15,551 nucleotides of DNA, taken from contig JBAYMS010000037.1 in NCBI GenBank assembly GCA_041663425.1, positions 1-15,551 of the forward strand, written 5' to 3'. Of this stretch, positions 6,468 through 14,379 are shown in pieces. Source of the DNA: FEN-1322 sp041663425. GTDB taxonomy: Bacteria; Omnitrophota; Gorgyraeia; 2-01-FULL-45-10. Position 1 is the first letter of the stretch. Each line of letters opens with the position of its first letter. The translations under genes and the position numbers were made by a program. The notes below the pieces were generated by a model, which was not told where the DNA came from, ran no database searches, and saw only the letters and a list, made by a program, of their open reading frames with translations.

Positions 6468-6959
6468 TTATTTTCCTTTTCTCTTTAAAGATTCGATCAA
6501 TCCGCCCGACGAGAATATCTTCTGCATAAACGGCGGATACTTCTCTATTTTATATTCTTCTTTTCTAGACAAATTTTTTATTATACCTTTAGACGTGTCG
6601 ACCTCGACAAGATCTTTTGCCCTTATACGCTCAGAAGCCTCCTTAGATTCTATTATAGGAAGGCCGATATTTATACTATTCCTGAAAAATATCCTGGCAA
6701 AGCTCTCCGCGATTACGCAGGATATGCCGGCAGCCTTAATGGCTATCGGTGCATGCTCTCTCGACGAACCACAGCCGAAGTTCCTTCCTGCTACCATGAT
6801 ATCACCCTCATGGACTTTCGCCATAAAATCCTTGTCAATATGCTCCATGCAATGACTGGCAAGCTCTTTTTTGTCTGTAGTGTTCAGGTACTTCGCGGCG
6901 ATTATATCGTCGGTATTTATATCTGTGCCAAATTTATGCACTTGTCCTTTATATATCAT
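6468..6959 (-). CDS. leuD: 3-isopropylmalate dehydratase small subunit
   Basis: A 163-residue swivel-domain subunit that joins LeuC to isomerise 2- to 3-isopropylmalate. It begins MIYKGQVHKFGTDINTDDIIAAKYL and contains GRNFGCGSSREHAP (about 58-71), the signature of the family. It is of the short type common in archaea and many anaerobic bacteria; the E. coli-type subunit is near 200 residues. The loop that discriminates between isopropylmalate and homoaconitate in this class reads YLNT here. It lacks the arginine of homoaconitase-type YLRT, consistent with LeuD. It starts 1 nt after the leuC stop and has GAGGTGAT inside the end of leuC as a ribosome binding site. Confidence 0.94.
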   Translation of the reverse strand: MIYKGQVHKFGTDINTDDIIAAKYLNTTDKKELASHCMEHIDKDFMAKVHEGDIMVAGRNFGCGSSREHAPIAIKAAGISCVIAESFARIFFRNSINIGLPIIESKEASERIRAKDLVEVDTSKGIIKNLSRKEEYKIEKYPPFMQKIFSSGGLIESLKRKGK

Positions 6960-6960
6960 G

Positions 6961-8238
6961 TTACATCACCTCTTCCGGATGCGTAATTTTACCGGTAACG
7001 GCCGTTGCCGCTGCTACCGCAGGATTCGACAAATAGACGCCGCTATTCGGATGCCCCATGCGTCCGACGAAATTCCTGTTCGTCGTCGCAATGGCGACCT
7101 CACCCTCGGCGAGAATACCCATATGCCCGCCCAGGCACGGCCCGCAAGTAGGCGTCGAAAACACTCCGCCGGCTTCGACGAATATCTTGGCCAGCCCCTC
7201 GTTCACGCATTCCAAATATATTTTCTGAGTAGCCGGTATCACTATCAACCGCACTCCCGCTTTCACTTTTTTGCCGCGAAGCATTTTCGCAGCTATCCTC
7301 ATATCGGAGATCCTGCCGTTCGTGCATGAACCTATCACGACCTGATCAACAGATACATTCTTTAAAGCACCGACCGGCTTTGTATTGCTCGGAAGATTCG
7401 GACAGGAAACGACCGGCTCTTTTATTTTCCTGACGTCATATTCCTTTATAGCCGAATATTTCGCATCCGCATCGCTCGTATATATCTTACCCATCCCCGG
7501 ACGGGCTTTATTCTTTATCGATCTCAGATACTGGGCGGTGATCTTGTCCGGCGCTATTATACCATTCTTGCCGCCGGCCTCTATAGCCATGTTGCACATG
7601 CTCAGGCGGTCATCCATCGGTAAGTTCTCGATCACTTCTCCGCAGAATTCCATCGCCTGATATCTTGCACCGTCAACCCCTATATCGCCTATAGTATGAA
7701 GGATGAGGTCTTTCCCGCCGACCCATTTATTAAGTTTCCCGAAATAAATAAATTTCATCGACTCCGGCACCTTAAGCCAGCACTCACCGGTAACCATCGC
7801 CGCAGCAAGATCCGTTGAACCAACACCGCTTGAGAAAGCTCCTAAGGCACCGTAAGTACATGTATGTGAATCTGCGCCTATTACGAGATCTCCCGGCAAT
7901 ACCAGTCCCATCTCGGGAAGCAGCGCATGCTCAACACCCATCCTGCCTATTTCGAAATAATGTTTTACGTCGTATTTTTTTGCAAATCCCGCCAGCACCT
8001 TGCACTGATTCGCGCTCTTCATATCTTTTGCAGGCGCAAAATGGTCCGGAACCAGCACAACTTTTTTCTTATCGAAAACTTTCTTGGCTCCAAGTCTTTC
8101 AAATTCCTCGATGGCGAATGGTGCCGTTATATCATTGCCCAGGCAAAGATCGACTTTAGCATCGATGAACTGCCCAGGATGGACCTCTTTTGCCTTCGAG
8201 TGTTTTAACAATATCTTCTCAGTTATCGTATAACCCAT
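6961..8238 (-). CDS. leuC: 3-isopropylmalate dehydratase large subunit
   Basis: A 425-residue aconitase-family subunit carrying a [4Fe-4S] cluster. The three cluster cysteines are in VIGSCTNGR (Cys305) and CGPCLGG (Cys365, Cys368). Other family blocks are PDHFAPA (64-70), GADSHTCTYGALGAF (121-135) and GVGSTD. The length matches the archaeal/bacterial LeuC-HacA type of about 420 residues rather than the 465-residue E. coli form. This agrees with the short LeuD that follows. The ribosome binding site AAGGAG is formed by the last codons of the upstream acetyltransferase gene, whose stop is 3 nt before this ATG, so the two are translationally linked. No leuA is present in the window. Confidence 0.96.
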   Translation of the reverse strand: MGYTITEKILLKHSKAKEVHPGQFIDAKVDLCLGNDITAPFAIEEFERLGAKKVFDKKKVVLVPDHFAPAKDMKSANQCKVLAGFAKKYDVKHYFEIGRMGVEHALLPEMGLVLPGDLVIGADSHTCTYGALGAFSSGVGSTDLAAAMVTGECWLKVPESMKFIYFGKLNKWVGGKDLILHTIGDIGVDGARYQAMEFCGEVIENLPMDDRLSMCNMAIEAGGKNGIIAPDKITAQYLRSIKNKARPGMGKIYTSDADAKYSAIKEYDVRKIKEPVVSCPNLPSNTKPVGALKNVSVDQVVIGSCTNGRISDMRIAAKMLRGKKVKAGVRLIVIPATQKIYLECVNEGLAKIFVEAGGVFSTPTCGPCLGGHMGILAEGEVAIATTNRNFVGRMGHPNSGVYLSNPAVAAATAVTGKITHPEEVM

Positions 8239-8241
8239 TGA

Positions 8242-8691
8242 TCACAGCTCCTTCATTACTGCTATTTCCTTACACTTGGGGAAATAGACACATTTAATGC
8301 ACTCGCTCCATATCTTGTGCGGAAGCTCTTCTTTATCTATAACCTTAAATCCGAACTGCCCGAAGAAACCGGGCACATATGTAAGAGCAAAGACTTTCTT
8401 AAGCTTAAGCGTCTTGGCCTCTTTCATGCATTCATCCAATAATTTCCTGCCAATGCCCTTACCAGATCTGGGGGCCGCTACGGCAAGCGATTTTATCTCG
8501 GAAAGATCTTCCCAGTCAATATGCAGGGCACAGCATCCGTAGATTTTCGAGCCTTCCGTATAGACAAAAAAATCTCTTATGTTTTCATACAGTTCATTGA
8601 GGGATCGGGGAAGCATCTTATCGCGTTTGGCGTGATAATTTATCAGCTTCTGTATCGCTTTAACGTCTGTAACCTTAGCTTTTCGTATCAT
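8242..8691 (-). CDS. GNAT N-acetyltransferase, short ArgA-like (candidate N-acetylglutamate synthase)
   Basis: A 149-residue GNAT-fold protein. The acetyl-CoA pyrophosphate-binding loop is PRSGKGIGRKLL (residues 74-85) after the beta strand IKSLAVAA. The C-terminal half has VPGFFGQFGFKVIDKEELP followed by the pattern HKIWSECIKCVYFPKC, with cysteines 131, 134 and 140. I recognise this as the signature of stand-alone short ArgA-like acetyltransferases (COG1246 group), some of which make N-acetylglutamate or acetylate glutamine for arginine synthesis. Position between nth and leuC, 3 nt from leuC, supports a role in amino-acid synthesis. Substrate is not proven, and no other arg gene is present here. 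The gene is the expected length and intact. Confidence 0.82.
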   Translation of the reverse strand: MIRKAKVTDVKAIQKLINYHAKRDKMLPRSLNELYENIRDFFVYTEGSKIYGCCALHIDWEDLSEIKSLAVAAPRSGKGIGRKLLDECMKEAKTLKLKKVFALTYVPGFFGQFGFKVIDKEELPHKIWSECIKCVYFPKCKEIAVMKEL

Positions 8692-8724
8692 TTTATTTCC
8701 AAGTTTATTCAGCCATATTGTCGG

Positions 8725-9405
8725 CTAAGTGCCGAGGTCTCCGACCGAGGCATTCTTTTTAAAATCGCATAGGCCATAAACACAACAAACCCCGCAATGT
8801 GGGGTTTGCGCCTTACACGTCCTGCGACCGTGTTCTATTATACCTAAATGGAATTCGTATATCAAGTGCTTTGGAACAATTTCTGTTAAAATTTTATGCG
8901 CCTCTTTTATATCAGTTTTCCCGCCTATCAGGCCTAACCGTTTCGTTACCCTGAAAATATGGGTATCAACAGGCATTACGCTCTTATCGAAACTGAACAA
9001 TAGAACACATGCTGCGGTCTTCGGACCTACCCCTTTTAACGATTGCAGATATTCAAGACCGTCTTTTACTGTAAAAATATTGAGGAACGAAAGAGTTATC
9101 CTGTCCTCGCGCTTTTTTATCTCAGCAAGAATATCTTTAATGCGTCCCGCTTTGATATTTGCCAGCCCGGCATGCTTTATAGCACCCGAGATCTTTCTCA
9201 GGGGCGATGAGAGTACTTCATCCCATGATTTGAACTCAGCTTTCAGCTGCGCAAAAGCTTTCAATGAATTTTTGTCAGTGGTATTCTGCGAAAGAACCGT
9301 ACGGATAAGAACATCGACCGGATCGTCTTTCTCAAATTTCACCGGACGGCCGTAAGTCTCTATCAGGGCAGCCATTACCTTCTTGATCTTATCGCGCGTG
9401 TTCAT
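8725..9405 (-). CDS. nth: Endonuclease III (DNA glycosylase/AP lyase)
   Basis: A 226-residue HhH-GPD enzyme for base-excision repair of oxidised pyrimidines. The helix-hairpin-helix is LKGVGPKTAACVLL (123-136) with the catalytic lysine Lys129. The catalytic aspartate is in PVDTHIFRV (Asp147). The iron-sulfur cluster is the classic C-x6-C-x2-C-x5-C at Cys197, 204, 207 and 213. The early block VLIRTVLSQNTTD is also family-typical. It lies directly behind a good promoter and has only about 8 nt of leader with no visible Shine-Dalgarno. It is followed after 33 nt by the acetyltransferase gene, so it appears to head the leucine operon. Confidence 0.95.
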   Translation of the reverse strand: MNTRDKIKKVMAALIETYGRPVKFEKDDPVDVLIRTVLSQNTTDKNSLKAFAQLKAEFKSWDEVLSSPLRKISGAIKHAGLANIKAGRIKDILAEIKKREDRITLSFLNIFTVKDGLEYLQSLKGVGPKTAACVLLFSFDKSVMPVDTHIFRVTKRLGLIGGKTDIKEAHKILTEIVPKHLIYEFHLGIIEHGRRTCKAQTPHCGVCCVYGLCDFKKNASVGDLGT

Positions 9406-9419
9406 AAATTAAGGATACG

Positions 9420-9448
9420 ATTATAGTATGAAAAAACTACGTCTTCAA
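9420..9448 (-). promoter_or_regulatory. Sigma70-like promoter for the nth-argA-leuCDB-asd unit
   Basis: The minus strand has TTGAAG at 9448-9443, a 17-nt spacer and a perfect TATAAT at 9425-9420. It falls in the 56-nt gap after the glycoside hydrolase gene. Start of transcription would be near 9413, only about 8 nt before the nth ATG at 9405. The message would be almost leaderless, which agrees with the missing ribosome binding site. Confidence 0.65.
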
Positions 9449-9461
9449 GGTCTTTTCTGGA

Positions 9462-12011
9462 TTAATTTTCGAGGCGGATATTGTCAATATACATCGTCCC
9501 GGAGGAACTTCGCCCCGGGGCTACGAAGAGAAGAAGCTTCGCGACGGAGGACTTGTCGATCTTTTCACCCGGCATCGTCTCAATATCAAAAACAAGCTCG
9601 TTCCAAACGCCTTTTTTCAACGGCCTTAGGACGCCTATCTCCTCCTGCATCTCTTTTGTGTTATACAATTTTGCCATTACGGTATCTTCGCCAAACACAT
9701 CAACTTTCAGATATTTGAAGGGGCGGACATCTAGGGGCTTCCTGAACTCAATGGCCACATAATCCCATGGGTCTGACGGAACCTTGTGAAATTCTGCCTT
9801 TAGCGATCTTTTACCGTGAGATGCACGCTCAGCAGTCGTAGATAATGTATATCCTTTTCTGAAGGGATAAACTGCTGCGTCGGAATTAAGCGCTGCCCTC
9901 TCAAAATCATCAATTACCTTATAAGGATTCTGGCCTTTTACAATTACAGGGCCGGCAGACTCCGTTTTTGACCGCTGCCCCATACTATCGATGGCCTGAA
10001 CAGCAACGTAATACTTGCCGCTTCCGGATGCCGGGACAAAAAACATTTCCCCGGTATTGCCGCTTGCGAAAAATACTTTGTCGGAAGGCGGGCATTTTTC
10101 AAAATCGGATTGTGATGCTATGGGCTTTGTTGAATATCTTATGTCGTATCTATGCGCTCCATGCGACGCATCGAAACTAACCTGGACAACCGACGCATCA
10201 TACTGCGCCGAAAGGCGCATGTTGCCGGGTGTCGGAGGATTTGAATTTACCATAGCATATGTCAATTCAATACCGTCAAGATATACCGGATCCTCGGCCT
10301 TGTCGCTTGCCGGTATAACCATCACAGTAACATCTGAAACGCTTCCAAGGTTAACACCATCCGCCCTGTCCAGACTATAAAAATATCTTCTCCACATCGC
10401 TGAGTCAAGATAAGAACTGCAATCTATGACTGCAGACCTGCCTTTATTGTCCGTCACACATACCCTCACATCCCGCGAATTTCTCGCCCAGAGCGATATA
10501 TATTTGAAATTGGAAAAATCTTCAAGGTCCGGCTCTATCTTTAGGTTAACTATTTTGGCGTCCACAAGATCAAGCTTAAGCGACCTCCTGCCCTCCATGA
10601 ACACGGACTCCGAGACTTTGACCGCAGCATTGCCATCCAAAACCCCATACGACGAATATGCGGACTTGCCCTGATCGCCCTCAAAGTCCTCTACGATCCC
10701 GACAAATCCTATTTTTCGCATAGCATCCTGTACATATTTGTTCTTCATAAAATATTTCCAGATAAGCCCGGTCCTGAAGTTTTCTATCATAAGCACTATA
10801 ACGCCCTGATCTATTCCGAGATATTCGCGCGCCGACCAGTTCTTTTTCTGGTTGAACGCGTCGGTAAAACCATACTTACCCATAGTCATAATGCCATGGT
10901 ATGCCGCAAGGTATTTCAGTGTATCAAGCGACTCTTTAGGAGTGAAAGGCATACCTCCGGCTATAGCGTGCGGGGTGATAGTGCCGTTATCGTATGCGTC
11001 CCCGAACGGCGCACCCATCGCTTCGTAACCACGCGGCGATAATGATGAGGACAATCCCCACAGCCCGTCTTTATAATTTTCAGACGTCCGGCAATATTCC
11101 TGCTGCGAAATAACCGCCAATAGGGAATTTTTGAAATAATCAGCGACCTGGTCTTTCTTATTTCTCAGATCAAGCCAGCAGTGCTGATAATAATGGAACG
11201 CAAGTCCAGGCGGCATTGTAATTATCACATTTTTACCATCATACACCTGCCTCTTATAAGTTGCCTGGCAGGCATACCAGCTCGAAACTGGTATCGGATA
11301 AGTAGGCGACGCCAAGGCGAGCATATAAATAAGGAAAGAGTTGTCCATGTATCCGTAATACCTGCCGAAGAACCCCGACTCTTTATTCCATGAACTTTTC
11401 ATGCCGGGCGGTATACATCCCATAGCGATAAATTTATGTGCTGCACCTTTATTGTCTTTAAGAAAACTGTCCCACTGGCAGGCGCGCACTATTTCGTCGC
11501 CCAGCCTCTCAACTTCAGTTCCTTTAAAATATTCCATGCAGGTTATGATACCGGCTATCAGGTCTGCCGTATCTGCCGTAGAAACGCAGTCGGCATTCTT
11601 GAACCATTCACCTGTTTCGGCATCTATAAAATGAAAAAACAGGCCGCAATGGCCGTCGACACAAAAGTCGCGGGGATCGGCAGGATTTTTATGGAAACTC
11701 TGCATAGTAGCGAGAACGCGTCTGTAAGCGTCTTCATGGCTTATCCACCCGCGCGAATCGGCCACGCATATAGCTGAAATGGCAAAACCAACAGAAGCAA
11801 TGCTGCCGCCCATCCTTCTGGTATTCCCATCATAAACTATACCGGTATCGGCGTTAGCCTCTTCCCAGAAATATTCGAATGCCTGGCGCTGTATAGTCTC
11901 AAGAAACGCGTCGTCGTCCCTGGCAAGTTTGGGCGCATCCATATCGGTCGCAAAGACCTGCGACGACAGCACGGCACACAATATTATTACGAGTATTATT
12001 TTATTTTTCAT
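9462..12011 (-). CDS. Secreted glycoamylase-like (GH144-type) glycoside hydrolase with accessory modules
   Basis: An 849-residue exported enzyme. Residues 1-21 are a signal peptide with a cleavage site after VFA. Residues about 35-435 form an alpha/alpha-barrel catalytic domain of the glycoamylase-like family. Hallmarks are ITPHAIAGGMPFTPKESL (345-362) and GKYGFTDAFN (378-387), followed by the block from YLGIDQGVIVLMIENF to RTGLIWKYF (397-421). The founding characterised members of GH144 are endo-beta-1,2-glucanases. Residues about 439-585 are a jelly-roll, carbohydrate-binding-like module (starts EDFEGD, ends VYLDGIEL). Residues about 590-692 resemble a fibronectin type III domain. Residues 698-849 repeat the jelly-roll type (starts IDDFER, ends YIDNIRL). 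It follows oppF by 17 nt. Beta-1,2-glucan is the best guess, but the exact glycan is not proven. Confidence 0.88.
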   Translation of the reverse strand: MKNKIILVIILCAVLSSQVFATDMDAPKLARDDDAFLETIQRQAFEYFWEEANADTGIVYDGNTRRMGGSIASVGFAISAICVADSRGWISHEDAYRRVLATMQSFHKNPADPRDFCVDGHCGLFFHFIDAETGEWFKNADCVSTADTADLIAGIITCMEYFKGTEVERLGDEIVRACQWDSFLKDNKGAAHKFIAMGCIPPGMKSSWNKESGFFGRYYGYMDNSFLIYMLALASPTYPIPVSSWYACQATYKRQVYDGKNVIITMPPGLAFHYYQHCWLDLRNKKDQVADYFKNSLLAVISQQEYCRTSENYKDGLWGLSSSLSPRGYEAMGAPFGDAYDNGTITPHAIAGGMPFTPKESLDTLKYLAAYHGIMTMGKYGFTDAFNQKKNWSAREYLGIDQGVIVLMIENFRTGLIWKYFMKNKYVQDAMRKIGFVGIVEDFEGDQGKSAYSSYGVLDGNAAVKVSESVFMEGRRSLKLDLVDAKIVNLKIEPDLEDFSNFKYISLWARNSRDVRVCVTDNKGRSAVIDCSSYLDSAMWRRYFYSLDRADGVNLGSVSDVTVMVIPASDKAEDPVYLDGIELTYAMVNSNPPTPGNMRLSAQYDASVVQVSFDASHGAHRYDIRYSTKPIASQSDFEKCPPSDKVFFASGNTGEMFFVPASGSGKYYVAVQAIDSMGQRSKTESAGPVIVKGQNPYKVIDDFERAALNSDAAVYPFRKGYTLSTTAERASHGKRSLKAEFHKVPSDPWDYVAIEFRKPLDVRPFKYLKVDVFGEDTVMAKLYNTKEMQEEIGVLRPLKKGVWNELVFDIETMPGEKIDKSSVAKLLLFVAPGRSSSGTMYIDNIRLEN

Positions 12012-12028
12012 GTCTTATTACCGGAAGA

Positions 12029-12766
12029 TCAGATATTCAGGATAGACGAAAGCAATAATTTAGTATATGGATCCGATGGTTTGGAATATAAAACTTCAGT
12101 CGCTGCTTCTTCCACTATCTTACCTTGCTTCATGACCGCCACCCTGTTGCACATATATCTTATCACTCTTAAGTCATGGCTTATAAATAAATATGTGATC
12201 CCCAATTCCTTCTGTATGGTTTTTAAAAGTTTCAATATCTGCAGCTGAACCGTCACGTCAAGACTGGATACAGGTTCATCGCAAACTATAAATTCGGGCT
12301 TCGTAATGACCGCCCTGGCTATCGCTATTCTCTGACGCTCACCGCCTGAAAACTGGTGAGGATATTTGTCTGCGGCATTTTTCGGAAGACCAACCAGCCC
12401 AAGAGCATCCTCCACGCTTTCTGCAGACTGCAGTTTCCGCCCACCGTTCCGGACGTCAAGCCCTTCTGCTATAATATCACGCACCCGCATCTTAGGATCG
12501 AGCGAATTATACGGATCCTGGAATATAACCTGCGGTCTTTCCGTGGACATCTCGACGGTGCCTGAGTCCTGCCTGAGTATCCCGAGGATGATTTTACCCA
12601 GCGTCGTCTTGCCGCTGGCCGATTCGCCTACCAGGCCGAATGTCTCGCCTTTTTGTATTACAAGAGATACCCCATCGACTGCCCTGACCACACCGGTTTT
12701 TTCCTTAAGATATCCGCGCAATACCGGGAAAAATTTTGTCAGATTATCGCACCTTACCATGTTCAT
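12029..12766 (-). CDS. oppF: Opp/Dpp-type ABC transporter ATP-binding protein (OppF/DppF)
   Basis: A 245-residue ATPase for the importer. Walker A is GESASGKTT (47-55), the Q-loop is VIFQDPYNSLDP (80-91), the ABC signature is FSGGERQR (139-146), Walker B is FIVCDEP (159-165) and the switch histidine is in FISHD (His197). All nucleotide-binding elements are intact. At 245 residues it ends shortly after the ABC core, without the C-terminal extension that brings most OppF/DppF proteins to about 320 residues. It overlaps oppD by 4 nt (ATGA). A second in-frame ATG is at codon 3. It couples ATP hydrolysis with OppD to solute uptake through OppBC. Confidence 0.93.
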   Translation of the reverse strand: MNMVRCDNLTKFFPVLRGYLKEKTGVVRAVDGVSLVIQKGETFGLVGESASGKTTLGKIILGILRQDSGTVEMSTERPQVIFQDPYNSLDPKMRVRDIIAEGLDVRNGGRKLQSAESVEDALGLVGLPKNAADKYPHQFSGGERQRIAIARAVITKPEFIVCDEPVSSLDVTVQLQILKLLKTIQKELGITYLFISHDLRVIRYMCNRVAVMKQGKIVEEAATEVLYSKPSDPYTKLLLSSILNI

Positions 12767-13554
12767 GTCAAGGCCTTTACCGATTCTAAAAGTGAAATTG
12801 TATAGCTTTCCTTCGGACTACGCAGGATGGCGTCTTTAGCCCCGCTCTCGACAACTCTGCCCCTGCACATAACACCAACTTCATCACACATCCTTGCGAT
12901 CACCCCAAAGTCATGACTTATAAAAAGTATAGATAGTTTTTCTTTTTTTATAACATCTTCCATAAGTTCCAGTATTTGAGCCTGTATGGTAACGTCGAGC
13001 GCCGTCGTAGGCTCATCAAGTATCAATAATTCCGGAGAATTCACAAGCGCCATAGCTATACCGATACGCTGTTTCGTCCCTCCGGAAAGCTGGTGCGGAT
13101 AGTCGTGAAATATTTTTTGCGGATCAGGTATGTGGACACGGTTTAAGCATTCCAGCGCCCGGGCTTTAGCCTTCGCCTTGCCGACATTCTGATGAACGCA
13201 GATCGCTTCGACTATCTGCGAGCCTATTGTAAACACAGGATTTAACGCTGATGACGGATCCTGAAAAACTATCGCTATTTTAGAACCTCTCAAACCCCTG
13301 AGAGATCTGTCGTCCATCTTTATAATATCGGTACCATTAAAAAGGATCTCGCCATCGACTATAGACCCGCCCTCCGGGATCAATTTAAGTATAGATAAAG
13401 CTGTGAGCGTTTTGCCTGACCCGGACTCCCCGACCAGACCAAAGACTTTATTCTTCTCTATCGCAAAGCTCACGCCATCTACAGCCTTAACCGGCTGCTG
13501 CGATGCGTTAAAATATACTTTCAGGTTTTTTATCTCTAAAATATTTTCGCGCAT
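12763..13554 (-). CDS. oppD: Opp/Dpp-type ABC transporter ATP-binding protein (OppD/DppD)
   Basis: A 263-residue ABC ATPase. Walker A is GESGSGKT (42-49), the Q-loop is IVFQDPSSALNP (95-106), the signature is LSGGTKQR (156-163), Walker B is LLILDEP (176-182) and the switch histidine is in FISHD (His214). The signature has Thr-Lys where Met-Arg is most common in this family, a mild difference. Like its partner it stops close to the ABC core and lacks the usual C-terminal extension. It starts 3 nt after the oppC stop, with GGAAGA in the end of oppC as ribosome binding site. Confidence 0.93.
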   Translation of the reverse strand: MRENILEIKNLKVYFNASQQPVKAVDGVSFAIEKNKVFGLVGESGSGKTLTALSILKLIPEGGSIVDGEILFNGTDIIKMDDRSLRGLRGSKIAIVFQDPSSALNPVFTIGSQIVEAICVHQNVGKAKAKARALECLNRVHIPDPQKIFHDYPHQLSGGTKQRIGIAMALVNSPELLILDEPTTALDVTIQAQILELMEDVIKKEKLSILFISHDFGVIARMCDEVGVMCRGRVVESGAKDAILRSPKESYTISLLESVKALT

Positions 13555-13557
13555 CTT

Positions 13558-14379
13558 TTATTTATCTTCCAGTCTTGGTTCCAGCATATCGCGCAGTCCC
13601 TCGCTCAGCAAATTATACGACAATACGGTAAACAGTATGAATAATCCGGGAAATATAGTAAGCCACCATGCCACTCCCAATGTCGATTTACCGTCCATCA
13701 GGATATTGCCCCAGCTCGGCGTAGGAGGCTGCACGCCTATCCCTAAAAAGCTTAAGGCAGATTCTGTAAGAATAGCTCCTCCGATACCCAGCGTAGCGCT
13801 GACGAAAACCGGACCGATCGCATTCGGAATAAGGTGACGGACTATTATCCATGTATCGCTTGCCCCCATAACGCGCGAGGCCGCAACGAAGTCACGCTCT
13901 TTCAAAGTCAGTATCTCAGCCCTGACAAGGCGCGCGACACCCATCCAGCTCGTCAGGCCTATCACTACCATAATATTAAAGATCGACGGTTCGAGAACTG
14001 CAATAACTGCAAGTATCAGAAAAAATGTCGGGAAGCATAACATGATATCAACGAACCGCATTATCACGGAATCTATCCCGCCGCCATAATACCCCGCTAT
14101 AGAACCGAAAAACAAGCCAACAAATACTGATATGCCGACCGCAATGAAACTTATTGAAAGAGATATTCTCGACCCATAAACTATACGCGAAAATACATCG
14201 CGGCCGAGAGTGTCTGTCCCGAACACATGCGCGGCGGACGGAGCGCTTAAAACCAGATTCGTATCTATTGCCGACGGATCCTGCCTGGCAATGAAAGGTG
14301 CTAATAAAGCAAACGTCAGGATCATTATTATAAATCCGGCCGAAACTACAGCCATCTTATTTTTGAGGAAATTTCTCAT
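13558..14379 (-). CDS. oppC: Opp/Dpp-type ABC transporter permease (OppC/DppC)
   Basis: A 273-residue inner-membrane permease. An N-terminal membrane segment (about 10-31) is followed by the family motif FGTDTLGRDVFSR (53-65). Further hydrophobic helices lie around 75-97, 113-130, 135-150 and 240-258. The EAA loop that docks the ATPases is at about 162-190 (RDFVAASRVMGASD to IPNAIGP). It overlaps the upstream oppB by 4 nt (ATGA) and precedes oppD by 3 nt. With OppB it forms the translocation pore. Confidence 0.95.
   Translation of the reverse strand: MRNFLKNKMAVVSAGFIIMILTFALLAPFIARQDPSAIDTNLVLSAPSAAHVFGTDTLGRDVFSRIVYGSRISLSISFIAVGISVFVGLFFGSIAGYYGGGIDSVIMRFVDIMLCFPTFFLILAVIAVLEPSIFNIMVVIGLTSWMGVARLVRAEILTLKERDFVAASRVMGASDTWIIVRHLIPNAIGPVFVSATLGIGGAILTESALSFLGIGVQPPTPSWGNILMDGKSTLGVAWWLTIFPGLFILFTVLSYNLLSEGLRDMLEPRLEDK

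Noticed and set aside
8725..8752. Hairpin at the 3' end of nth as a terminator
   Set aside because: The stem is 4+4 bp with a 2-by-2 internal loop, lies within the coding sequence and is not followed by a T-tract; the downstream genes appear to be in the same unit.
9406..9461. Terminator after the glycoside hydrolase gene, suggested by a run of six T on the minus strand
   Set aside because: No GC-rich stem precedes the T-run; the run lies inside the spacer of the nth promoter.
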